A stretch of DNA of 6,707 bases from Thermoplasmata archaeon (GTDB taxonomy: Archaea > Thermoplasmatota > Thermoplasmata > Thermoplasmatales > Thermoplasmataceae): contig JAJZLW010000100.1 in NCBI GenBank assembly GCA_021850505.1, positions 1-6,707 on the forward strand. The letters are read 5' to 3'. Position 1 is the stretch's first letter. Each line of letters begins with the position of its first letter. Shown piece after piece: positions 1-6,276 of this stretch. The notes beneath the pieces are model-generated. The model was not told the origin of the DNA, did not search any database, and was given only the letters and a program-made list of their open reading frames with translations. The translations under genes and the position numbers were made by a program.

Positions 1-802
1 GGTCTTCACTGAACCTTATAATATTGTGGTATGGAGGATGCAGGAAAACAATCTGTACTGTCTTTATATTATATGATCCAAGTAAACTGAGGAAATCAAG
101 GGTCAGCGTATCTCCCTGATGAAGTTCAGTCACAACACCATTTTGAATGCCTAATTCCTTCGTTTTAGAAGCTACTTTGCTCACTACATCACTGTTTAAT
201 TCAATTCCTATGGCATTCCTATGCACCCTTGCAGCTTCAAAGAGTGTCGTTCCGCTTCCGGCAAATGGATCAAGAACCCAGTCGTCTTCTTTTGTATACC
301 GCATCAGAAATTGTCTCGGTATTTCTGGTATGAAATTTCCCCAATACCAGGCAAGATTTTCAGGTGGACTGACCCTCCTGTCAGAAATCCAGAGACTGTC
401 GGTCCTGATATGATTATAGTTCTTCCATTGATTGAGGTTAATATCGTTTATTTTAGTCGTTCTCTTCTCCGATAGCGCTTTCTTGAGCGATTTCAGATAA
501 TATTTTGCCCTTTCAGCGGTATATGAGGCGCTGGCCTTATCAAGATACATTTTGAAGAAATCCAGTGCCACATTTTTCTGATCCTCCGGGTCTTTTATTT
601 TATCCCTTTGATCATAAAGATCAAGGTCTTTCTGGATGAGATCAATTTTTTCCCGTATTTCGCTGATGGTCTTCAACGAAAGTAGATCTTCCGCGATTTT
701 AATTCCTTCATTCGATTCGATCATTATCTTATTTCCCTCTGTATTTGGTTCCTTGGTTTTCTTAACTTTCGATCCCTCCGAACGGGAAGATTTTGATCTC
801 AA
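1..802 (-). CDS. amino-type DNA methyltransferase, 3'-truncated by window edge
   Basis: The reverse strand is open from 802 to base 1 without a stop (267 codons), so the C-terminus lies outside the window. Numbering from TTG at 802, residues 178-186 read DPFAGSGTT, the S-adenosylmethionine-binding motif I of N6-adenine/N4-cytosine methyltransferases. A motif X-like stretch (FIPEIPRQFLMRY) precedes it, GIEL at 199-202 fits motif II, and HPPY at 255-258 is the catalytic motif IV with His in place of the usual Asp/Asn/Ser. Motif I before IV with only about 70 residues between leaves the target-recognition part N-terminal or beyond the edge. The first ~30 residues are Lys/Ser-rich and residues ~40-125 look helical, perhaps coiled coil. 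TTG 802 is the first possible start after the in-frame stop at 892-890 and has a strong Shine-Dalgarno; ATG 724 is an alternative. No restriction enzyme is visible, so orphan or restriction-linked status is unknown. An RNA substrate is less likely but not excluded. Confidence 0.85.
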   Translation of the reverse strand, partial: MRSKSSRSEGSKVKKTKEPNTEGNKIMIESNEGIKIAEDLLSLKTISEIREKIDLIQKDLDLYDQRDKIKDPEDQKNVALDFFKMYLDKASASYTAERAKYYLKSLKKALSEKRTTKINDINLNQWKNYNHIRTDSLWISDRRVSPPENLAWYWGNFIPEIPRQFLMRYTKEDDWVLDPFAGSGTTLFEAARVHRNAIGIELNSDVVSKVASKTKELGIQNGVVTELHQGDTLTLDFLSLLGSYNIKTVQIVFLHPPYHNIIRFSED

Positions 803-810
803 CTTAAACG

Positions 811-817
811 CCTCCTT
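811..817 (-). promoter_or_regulatory. Shine-Dalgarno site deciding a TTG start
   Basis: The minus strand reads AAGGAGG at 817-811, eight bases before TTG at 802. This is the strongest ribosome-binding site in the window and is the reason for choosing TTG over the in-frame ATG 26 codons downstream. No ATG, GTG or TTG lies in frame between the upstream stop (892-890) and 802. Confidence 0.6.
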
Positions 818-854
818 AATGCAACCTCTGCTTTTTGTGGAATTTAATGGGCAA

Positions 855-880
855 ACCTTAAACCTTTTTGCATTATATGT
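855..880 (-). promoter_or_regulatory. putative archaeal promoter of the methyltransferase
   Basis: On the minus strand two A/T-rich boxes lie upstream of the Shine-Dalgarno: CATATAATG near 879-871 and GGTTTAAGG near 863-857. Either could be a TATA box, giving a transcript start around 850-830 and a leader of about 30-45 bases that carries the ribosome-binding site. This is assigned from spacing and composition only. Confidence 0.35.
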
Positions 881-901
881 TCTTGCCTCTTAAATGATGT
901 C

Positions 902-946
902 AAAATTATATTTTCCTATGCAGGCGGTGACGATCATGTTTTTAAG
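902..946 (+). promoter_or_regulatory. putative promoter of the phosphotransferase-VWA-PP2C operon
   Basis: Two candidate TATA boxes precede the operon: AAATTATATTTT at about 903-914 (start of transcription near 935, short leader) and TTTTTAAG at 939-946 (28 bases before ATG 970, leaderless). AGAGGA at 955-960, nine bases before ATG 970, favours a leadered transcript. The 167-base gap 803-969 is shared with the divergent methyltransferase, so both genes might respond to one regulator; no clear operator palindrome was seen. Confidence 0.35.
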
Positions 947-969
947 TTATGTAAAGAGGATGTTTAGAA

Positions 970-1917
970 ATGCCAGATAATATAGGGGCGATCACAGAGT
1001 TCCTGAAAAGCAGAATTCTGAAATATTTCCCTGACCTGAAAATTGAAAGTTCCGTTCTCATTGACAGCGGATGGGATAATCATGTGTTAATAATTAACAA
1101 TGAAATCGTTTTCAGGTTTCCAAAAAACAGTATCCAGGTTTCGAAGTTGTTGACGGAAATAAAATTATTGCAATCTTTGAAGGGTTTTCCATTCGAAATT
1201 CCAGACTATTCCTATCTTGTAAATGAAGGAGATGTGTTTGGCGGATACAGACTGATCCATGGTAATCCCTTGAATTCTGTGAAAAAACTTTCAGATTCAC
1301 TTCTGGAGGATTTCGGCATCCTGTTTTCATATCTGTGGAGCATCAAACCTGAAAAGTGTTCTGAAATTGGTGTTCCAATCCATTCTCGGTTTACATGGTT
1401 GAAGCACCTGAATGGGTTAATCAGTACTTTTTCCGACTCGCTTAACAGATTTATTCCTGCAGATTTTTTTCGTTCGTTGAAAGACCTTTCTGCTAATATT
1501 CTTTCAGACATGGACGAGAATGACCTCAAATTAATTCATGGGGACCTTTATAGAGAGAATGTCAGGATAACTGAAAGCGGCAATAATATTGCTGGTATCA
1601 TAGACTGGTCTGATGCTTCATTTGGTGATGTTGCTCTCGACATCGCTGCTGTCTCAATGGATTTTGACCTGACAGACCTGTTTCCCATTCTCGGAAGATT
1701 TAAGGGCCTCCTTAATGTGAATACTGCAAGAAGAATCAGGCTTTATCAGATGATAGAACCTCTTTATGCCGCCGATTATTTCTCGGAAACAGGAAACGTT
1801 GAAGAGGTTTCGAGGAGGTGCCGAATTATAACAGACAAATGGATGGATGATATGAAGTTCAGAAATATTTATAACATAAATGACGTTAAAGACCTATGGC
1901 ATACGAAGCAGAGATAA
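970..1917 (+). CDS. APH/choline-kinase-fold phosphotransferase
   Basis: A 315-residue protein of the aminoglycoside-phosphotransferase enzyme family (protein-kinase-like fold). The N-lobe carries GWDNHV near residues 34-39 and VFRFPK (47-52), where R49 takes the place of the usual nucleotide-binding lysine of FKFP-type proteins, followed by a probable helix-C glutamate at E63. The catalytic loop is HGDLYRENV at 190-198 (D192 catalytic base, N197 metal ligand). The metal-binding DWSD at 212-215 is followed by FGD at 218-220. All expected active residues are present, so an active ATP-dependent kinase is expected. The length is normal for the family. ATG 970 has AGAGGA nine bases upstream, and an in-frame stop lies at 952-954. 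The last 22 bases overlap the VWA gene, implying coupled expression. Family members phosphorylate antibiotics, choline, sugars or amino acids, so the substrate cannot be read from the sequence; an antibiotic-resistance role is not supported here. GC is lower than in the two genes downstream. Confidence 0.88.
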   Translation: MPDNIGAITEFLKSRILKYFPDLKIESSVLIDSGWDNHVLIINNEIVFRFPKNSIQVSKLLTEIKLLQSLKGFPFEIPDYSYLVNEGDVFGGYRLIHGNPLNSVKKLSDSLLEDFGILFSYLWSIKPEKCSEIGVPIHSRFTWLKHLNGLISTFSDSLNRFIPADFFRSLKDLSANILSDMDENDLKLIHGDLYRENVRITESGNNIAGIIDWSDASFGDVALDIAAVSMDFDLTDLFPILGRFKGLLNVNTARRIRLYQMIEPLYAADYFSETGNVEEVSRRCRIITDKWMDDMKFRNIYNINDVKDLWHTKQR

Positions 1918-2735
1918 GCAGAACAAACCCGTCTCTAATATTGTTTTTGATTGATCAATCCAGATCTATGAGTCATAAACTCCCTGGTGGACAGAGATCG
2001 AAAGCACAGGAAGCGTCAGACGCAATTAACAGGCAGATTGGCGATTTTGTTCTCAGGTGCACGAAAAGTGATGGCATCAGGGATTATTTCCACATAGGCG
2101 TTATTGGCTATGGTTTTGTTACTGGCAAGGCAGATTCAATATTAAAAGGTGAAAAAGTCCATCCAATATCTGAGCTGGCAGCGAATCCCCTAAAGACGGA
2201 AAAAAGGAAGATGAAGGTACCTGATGGATCCGGAGGTGACATTGAAGTGGATTATGATTTCGGTGTCTGGTTCGATCCTGTTGCGAATGGAGACACGCCA
2301 ATGTGCAAGGCACTGTCAATGGCAAAAGATATCATGCATGAATGGGTCGAGGATCACCCAGCATCATATCCGCCGATCCTCATTAACATCACGGATGGCC
2401 AGGCAACAGATGGGGATCCTGAGGAGATTGCCAGGGAAATCCTTGAGCTCAGGACATCAGATGGTACCCCGTTGATCTGGAACTGCCACCTGTCGTCAAA
2501 TCCTGCCACTCCAATAGCATTTCCAAGTGATGATTTGCAGCTTCCTGATGATAAATATGCCAAATCACTGTATTCAATCTCAAGCGTCCTTCCGTCGCAG
2601 TACGTCGGATACGCAAGAGAAATGCAGATTGACATGAAGGACAACGCGAGGGCATATGTTTTCAACGCTCAGCTGGAACAGCTGGTTGAATTCATTGATA
2701 TCGGGACGCGCGGACCACAGGGGCAGATGCAATAG
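1896..2735 (+). CDS. VWA-domain protein of TerY-like kinase/phosphatase triad
   Basis: A 279-residue protein that is almost entirely one von Willebrand factor A domain, with no signal peptide or membrane segment, so presumably cytoplasmic. The metal-ion-dependent adhesion site looks complete: D20-x-S22-x-S24 (DQSRSMS, with Arg where Gly is common), T134 in GDTPM, and D167 in ITDGQATDGDP. The start AEISRTNPSLILFLIDQS and the stretch DYFHIGVIGYG near 63-73 resemble VWA proteins that sit beside PP2C phosphatases and protein kinases, including TerY-type triads. Such proteins are thought to bind partners through the metal site; the partner here is unknown. ATG 1896 lies inside the end of the phosphotransferase gene (22-base overlap) and lacks a clear Shine-Dalgarno, which suggests coupled translation. 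That start is supported because the family-like N-terminus begins there. The stop TAG at 2733-2735 directly abuts the next gene. No TerD or TerC gene is in the window, so the symbol terY is not assigned. Confidence 0.88.
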   Translation: MAYEAEISRTNPSLILFLIDQSRSMSHKLPGGQRSKAQEASDAINRQIGDFVLRCTKSDGIRDYFHIGVIGYGFVTGKADSILKGEKVHPISELAANPLKTEKRKMKVPDGSGGDIEVDYDFGVWFDPVANGDTPMCKALSMAKDIMHEWVEDHPASYPPILINITDGQATDGDPEEIAREILELRTSDGTPLIWNCHLSSNPATPIAFPSDDLQLPDDKYAKSLYSISSVLPSQYVGYAREMQIDMKDNARAYVFNAQLEQLVEFIDIGTRGPQGQMQ

Positions 2736-3467
2736 TTGCTCTCGGTCAGGGAATTTCACAGGCAGAAATCCGGTTACAGGGCAGAGGAGTATGAGGATGC
2801 TTACTCTCTGCTTCCAGAGAAGGGTGCTTTTGCAATAGCAGACGGTGCTACTGAGTCCAGTTTTTCAAAGGTCTGGGCAAAAGCACTCGTCAAGACGTTT
2901 ACAGATGATCCTCCCAGCCTGGAAATGAATGACAGGGAGGCGATGAAACACATTCTTGATCGTGCCAGAAAGGAATGGTACGGAAGCATCTCATGGGAGG
3001 GCCTTCCATGGTTCCAGAAGAACAAGGCAATACTTGGATCGTATTCAACTTTCCTGGGTATTCAGATTGAAATGGAAGGGCAGAAGAGATACAGATGCAT
3101 CACAATAGGTGACTCATGCATTTTCCATGTGAGCGGTTCCAAGATGGAATCTTTCCCGTATTCCGATTACCGGGATCTAAATTTTACGCCGAGATTGATG
3201 TGGAGCGGACATGGCTATCCAATTGGTTTGAGCAAGGATGTCGAGGTACCGGGAATGGAAGTCAAATATGGCAGGCTCAAGGACGGAGATACACTGATAC
3301 TTGCAACGGATGCAATCTCAAAATGGATGCTGCAGAACAAGACAGAGAAACCATGGCTTTCCATTCTCGAGAATGCAGACAACTGGGATTCATTTATAGG
3401 GTCGCTCATATCAAGCGGCAAAATGAGAAATGATGATGTTACTATCGTATTCATCTCTGTATCTTAG
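2736..3467 (+). CDS. PP2C-family Ser/Thr protein phosphatase
   Basis: A 243-residue metal-dependent phosphatase catalytic domain without extra domains or membrane segments. The PP2C acidic motifs are in order: YEDA with D21, FAIADGATES with D36-G37, IGDS with D126, LATDA with D192, and NDDVT at 232-236. The metal ligands therefore appear intact and activity is expected: hydrolysis of phospho-Ser/Thr on a partner, probably reversing the nearby kinase. The start is TTG at 2736, immediately after the VWA stop and in the same reading frame. The next in-frame ATG is at residue 64, after two key motifs, so TTG is the only workable start unless the stop is read through. A weak AGGGGC at 2719-2724 could act as ribosome-binding site. 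The gene ends with TAG inside the convergent kinase gene (17 bases shared). GC is near 50% in a sampled block, like the VWA gene. Confidence 0.88.
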   Translation: MLSVREFHRQKSGYRAEEYEDAYSLLPEKGAFAIADGATESSFSKVWAKALVKTFTDDPPSLEMNDREAMKHILDRARKEWYGSISWEGLPWFQKNKAILGSYSTFLGIQIEMEGQKRYRCITIGDSCIFHVSGSKMESFPYSDYRDLNFTPRLMWSGHGYPIGLSKDVEVPGMEVKYGRLKDGDTLILATDAISKWMLQNKTEKPWLSILENADNWDSFIGSLISSGKMRNDDVTIVFISVS

Positions 3468-5088
3468 CTATATTTTCAGGGTTTATCCCATCCCATAAGG
3501 GATCGTGAGAAAGCGCCTCTATGAGCAGACGGGCAAGCTTTTTTATCCTGCCTCGTATCTGAAGTAATTCCGAAAGCACCGCAGATCCTGAAGGATCAGT
3601 GAAGTCACTCCTTCTGAATATCAGGCAATCCTGATCATTCTTGTTGTATTTAGCCCAGAATGTTTCATCATAGCTTACAGCTAAAATCGATAGATATATG
3701 ACAAGAACGGAAAAGTTGTCAAGGTTGTAGGAATACGAGTCAAGATTCCTGTTAGGATGCTGAAAATGATCATGTCCATTCTCAGTTGCCTTCAGCCCTT
3801 TGAGAGCCGGCACGAACATGCCATCGTAGTCGACAAGTGAAACAGAACCGTTCTCACTCACCATGATGTTGTCGCCAGAGAGATCGCCGTGTGCTATTCC
3901 AGCTGAGTGTATCCTTATCGCAACAGAGAGGAAATTCTTAGCAAGATCCTGTAACTTCCTGGGTGAATCCAGATGTTCAGATATGTAAGCGTTAAGGTTC
4001 TGGCCATCGATCCACTGCATTAAAAGTGATGGGAAATACACAGCTGGATTCTTTAGTGTGCGAATGGATTTGGGGAGATAATTGAAGTTGACGAATATGC
4101 CTCCTCCATCAAACGCACTTAAAGATTTTGAAATGATATAGTACCTCCTGCTCAGATCAGGTTTGCTCCTTGTAAAGCACTTTAGGGCATGAGCAGTAGA
4201 GCTGTTCTGCAGCTTGAATATTGTGCCGTAATTTCCGGACGAATAGACGACATTGCCCGGTATATTTACATAAGGATTTGGTACCACCGAGGAAGAGAGG
4301 ATCTCAGGATAATCCTGTGAAATGCTGAAGGAAAGATTCTGCATTGCGCGTGAATAATCACTCTGCCCAGGCCACTGTGCATTTGAAGGAACTGAGTCAA
4401 GATCAGGCGGAACTTCGACAACCTGTGGTATTTCAGGTTGATTCAAATGTGTCTGATCTTTATTTACACCATTATCCGGCTGAACATCTCCGGCTGGGAT
4501 CGTTGCAGGTTCTTTGGTATTTTTGGCTTGACTCTTTTCTCCATCCTTTTGAACCGATTCCTTTGCTGTCTTCTGTCTCAATGGTACTGAACGGGTTTTG
4601 GTGAACAGGAAGCTTGCGGCTATGAAAACAATAAAACCAAAGAGTACAAGCGTGTAGATTGGAACAACGAAGGAAATGATGATGGCACCGGCTATTGTTA
4701 AAACATAAGGTACCTTTTTTCTATTACCTTCGGCCAGAAATATGAAAATACCGCCTATTACAAAAAGCAAAACAAGAAGCAGGATTTCGTCCTCAACAAA
4801 TTTCAACGGGTTGTCATATAATGAAGCAACCGCGATTATGAGGAGTGAGAGCAGAGATATAGATGATCTATAGGAGCCAACTGTTTTTTTGGCAACCATA
4901 AATCCAAGAATTAGAAGCAGAATAATCGTAACGAAAACAATATGGTAATTCTCAAAATAGCCGAAGATAAGATATATTTTGGTATTTCTAGCGATATAGA
5001 TGAGAGCAGAGCTCACGAACTGCAGCGGTATAATTATAAGAAATAGTATGAGAAATAATACTGCAAGAAGTTTATTCTTTGTGCTCAT
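3451..5088 (-). CDS. membrane-anchored Ser/Thr protein kinase
   Basis: A 545-residue protein in three parts. Residues ~7-163 hold about six hydrophobic helices (roughly 7-27, 49-66, 75-91, 101-119, 127-143, 145-162). Residues ~165-270 are a polar Lys/Gln/Pro-rich linker. Residues ~275-545 are a kinase domain. Visible kinase features are a glycine loop SGNYGTIF at 284-291, the lysine K303 in ALKCF, the catalytic loop HGDLSGDN at 400-407 (D402, N407; Gly replaces the Arg of HRD), and DYDG at 420-423 in place of DFG. The stretch LVDYDGMFVPALKG, then HFQHPNR and LDNFSVLVIYLS, resembles kinases that travel with VWA and PP2C genes. An even helix count with a short N-terminus would place the kinase inside the cell. 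It presumably phosphorylates Ser/Thr of unknown proteins and is opposed by the adjacent PP2C. ATG 5086-5088 has a TATA-like box about 36 bases upstream and no clear Shine-Dalgarno. It is convergent with the PP2C gene and the two 3' ends overlap by 17 bases. Confidence 0.87.
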   Translation of the reverse strand: MSTKNKLLAVLFLILFLIIIPLQFVSSALIYIARNTKIYLIFGYFENYHIVFVTIILLLILGFMVAKKTVGSYRSSISLLSLLIIAVASLYDNPLKFVEDEILLLVLLFVIGGIFIFLAEGNRKKVPYVLTIAGAIIISFVVPIYTLVLFGFIVFIAASFLFTKTRSVPLRQKTAKESVQKDGEKSQAKNTKEPATIPAGDVQPDNGVNKDQTHLNQPEIPQVVEVPPDLDSVPSNAQWPGQSDYSRAMQNLSFSISQDYPEILSSSVVPNPYVNIPGNVVYSSGNYGTIFKLQNSSTAHALKCFTRSKPDLSRRYYIISKSLSAFDGGGIFVNFNYLPKSIRTLKNPAVYFPSLLMQWIDGQNLNAYISEHLDSPRKLQDLAKNFLSVAIRIHSAGIAHGDLSGDNIMVSENGSVSLVDYDGMFVPALKGLKATENGHDHFQHPNRNLDSYSYNLDNFSVLVIYLSILAVSYDETFWAKYNKNDQDCLIFRRSDFTDPSGSAVLSELLQIRGRIKKLARLLIEALSHDPLWDGINPENIAKIQR

Positions 5089-5119
5089 TTACTTCTTGGT
5101 TGATTGCGTATCTATGTAA

Positions 5120-5130
5120 TATTTTTTATG
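5120..5130 (-). promoter_or_regulatory. putative TATA box of the membrane kinase
   Basis: The minus strand reads CATAAAAAATA at 5130-5120. A start of transcription about 25 bases downstream would fall near 5098, leaving a leader of only about ten bases before ATG 5088. This fits the short-leader style of the other genes and gives the kinase its own promoter, separate from the VWA/PP2C operon. Based on spacing and composition only. Confidence 0.35.
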
Positions 5131-5224
5131 TCTTGGTCCCGACAGCTTCCACATGGCTAAAAATTGAAGAAAGTTCGTTTTATATTAAATATTAAGAAAC
5201 ATTTCAATTCAGATATATCAGGGC

Positions 5225-5235
5225 ATAAATTTAAG
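5225..5235 (+). promoter_or_regulatory. putative TATA box of the amidase (leaderless)
   Basis: ATAAATTTAAG at 5225-5235 is centred 28 bases before GTG 5258, which would place the transcript start at or next to the start codon. Between them lies AGGAA-AA-TTCCT (5241-5252), a short inverted repeat that could be an operator in the core promoter, but is short enough to be chance. Confidence 0.4.
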
Positions 5236-5257
5236 TTAAGAGGAAAATTCCTAACAA

Positions 5258-6181
5258 GTGATAAAAATAAGCGGGTTGGAGGAAAGAAACCTGCAATTTG
5301 AGTGGAGTGCGAAATCAAAGGAGATCACATCCGTTCCACTTGATGAATTTGTTTCCCTTGATATACCTGATTCTTCTACTTTACAGATCAGGGAAGATTC
5401 TGATGTTTCTGTGCTGACAAAACTAGATCCATCCAAATACGACGCTGCGGTCGGCCCTATAAAGGTTGATGGTGTAACAAAAGGGGATACCCTGATGGTG
5501 GAGATTGTAAAAATTAATACATGGAGATGGGGATGGACTTCGATTTCACCATCATTCGGCCTGCTCAAAGGAAGATTCAGCGATCACCTTATTCACTGGG
5601 ATATTGGGCTTTCGCACGCAGTAAGCAGAAACAGGTTTCTATCAGGAATCAAGATTCCTGTAAGACCCTTTCTGGGTGTCGTATCTACTTTGCCCGGGAA
5701 AGGAAGATACCCTATGATTCCACCCAGGCAATTTGGAGGTAATATGGATAACCGGCTTTTGACTGTGGGTTCAATACTGTATCTTCCTGTCAATGTAGAT
5801 GGTGCTATGGTTTCCTTCGGGGACCCACATGCGGCGCAGGGTGATGGTGAAGTTTGTGGAACAGCTATAGAGACAGGAGCTGAAGTGACGGTCAGGTTCC
5901 GTGTGATCAAAAACCAGACTGTAAAATATCCCAGAGCCATGATCCCGGCGTTTGGAGAGGGTATTTGTATCTTGACTACGGGAATATCGAGAAGTTTACG
6001 AAAGGCAGCATTGATAGCTATAGAAGAGATGATAGATGACATCACACGGACAACAGGTCTGAGCGAAGAAGAAGCGTATGCGCTATGCAGCGTTGCAGGA
6101 AACCTGAAAATTTCTGAAATAGTGGATGAACCGAATTATGTAGTTTCTCTCACTCTTCCCAAGAGTCTGCTATACCATTAG
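5258..6181 (+). CDS. acetamidase/formamidase family amidohydrolase
   Basis: A 307-residue cytoplasmic protein of the FmdA/AmdA family, which hydrolyses short amides such as formamide or acetamide to the acid and ammonia using a metal centre. Recognisable blocks are GPIKVDGVTKGDTLMVEI from residue 66, PPRQFGGNMD ending at D164, YLPV followed by GDPHAAQGDGEVCGTAIE from residue 188 (H191 and E198 among likely metal or catalytic residues), and LKISEIVDEPN near the C-terminus. The length matches the compact form of the family. GTG 5258 is chosen because it sits 28 bases after a TATA-like box and gives the first in-frame start before the conserved region; there is no good Shine-Dalgarno, so it is probably leaderless. 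Substrate is inferred from family only; formamide, acetamide or another small amide are all possible. It is divergent from the kinase and has no evident link to signalling. Confidence 0.9.
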   Translation: MIKISGLEERNLQFEWSAKSKEITSVPLDEFVSLDIPDSSTLQIREDSDVSVLTKLDPSKYDAAVGPIKVDGVTKGDTLMVEIVKINTWRWGWTSISPSFGLLKGRFSDHLIHWDIGLSHAVSRNRFLSGIKIPVRPFLGVVSTLPGKGRYPMIPPRQFGGNMDNRLLTVGSILYLPVNVDGAMVSFGDPHAAQGDGEVCGTAIETGAEVTVRFRVIKNQTVKYPRAMIPAFGEGICILTTGISRSLRKAALIAIEEMIDDITRTTGLSEEEAYALCSVAGNLKISEIVDEPNYVVSLTLPKSLLYH

Positions 6182-6205
6182 GATCTTCAGGACAATTAGA
6201 AAGAA

Positions 6206-6220
6206 GAAGGTCTTTTTTTA
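6206..6220 (+). terminator. T-run terminator after the amidase
   Basis: A run of seven T (6213-6219) in TCTTTTTTTATT lies about 30 bases after the amidase stop. Oligo-T on the coding strand, without a strong hairpin, is the usual intrinsic termination signal in archaea. It separates the amidase from the downstream Nre gene, which has its own promoter. Confidence 0.5.
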
Positions 6221-6246
6221 TTACAGACTGTAGTTAACTGAGAATC

Positions 6247-6255
6247 CTTTAATAG
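6247..6255 (+). promoter_or_regulatory. putative TATA box of the Nre gene (leaderless)
   Basis: CCTTTAATA at 6247-6255 is centred about 26 bases before ATG 6277, the spacing expected if transcription starts at the start codon. No Shine-Dalgarno is seen before the ATG. A perfect palindrome AGTTAACT lies just upstream at 6232-6239 and may be incidental. Confidence 0.4.
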
Positions 6256-6276
6256 TCAGTTGATCTCTTACTTTTG

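Noticed and set aside
147..893. Three plus-strand open frames of 84-88 codons at the left end
   Set aside because: They lie wholly or mainly antisense to the methyltransferase, whose minus-strand motifs are unambiguous.
970..1917. Calling the phosphotransferase an aminoglycoside or macrolide resistance gene
   Set aside because: Only the shared catalytic motifs are visible; the family covers many substrates, and the operon context points to the signalling module.
2733..2735. TAG between VWA and PP2C as a pyrrolysine codon, as in methanogenic Thermoplasmata relatives
   Set aside because: TAG also ends the PP2C gene (3465-3467) and the amidase gene (6179-6181), so it works as an ordinary stop here, and no pyrrolysine genes are visible.
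5643..5660. Perfect 8-base-arm inverted repeat CAGGAATC-AA-GATTCCTG as a hairpin or terminator
   Set aside because: It lies in the middle of the amidase coding region, encodes ordinary residues and has no T-run after it; kept only as a weak operator idea.
5593..6045. 150-codon open frame on the minus strand inside the amidase gene
   Set aside because: It lies opposite a clearly conserved amidase and its translation shows no recognisable domain; it is a shadow frame.
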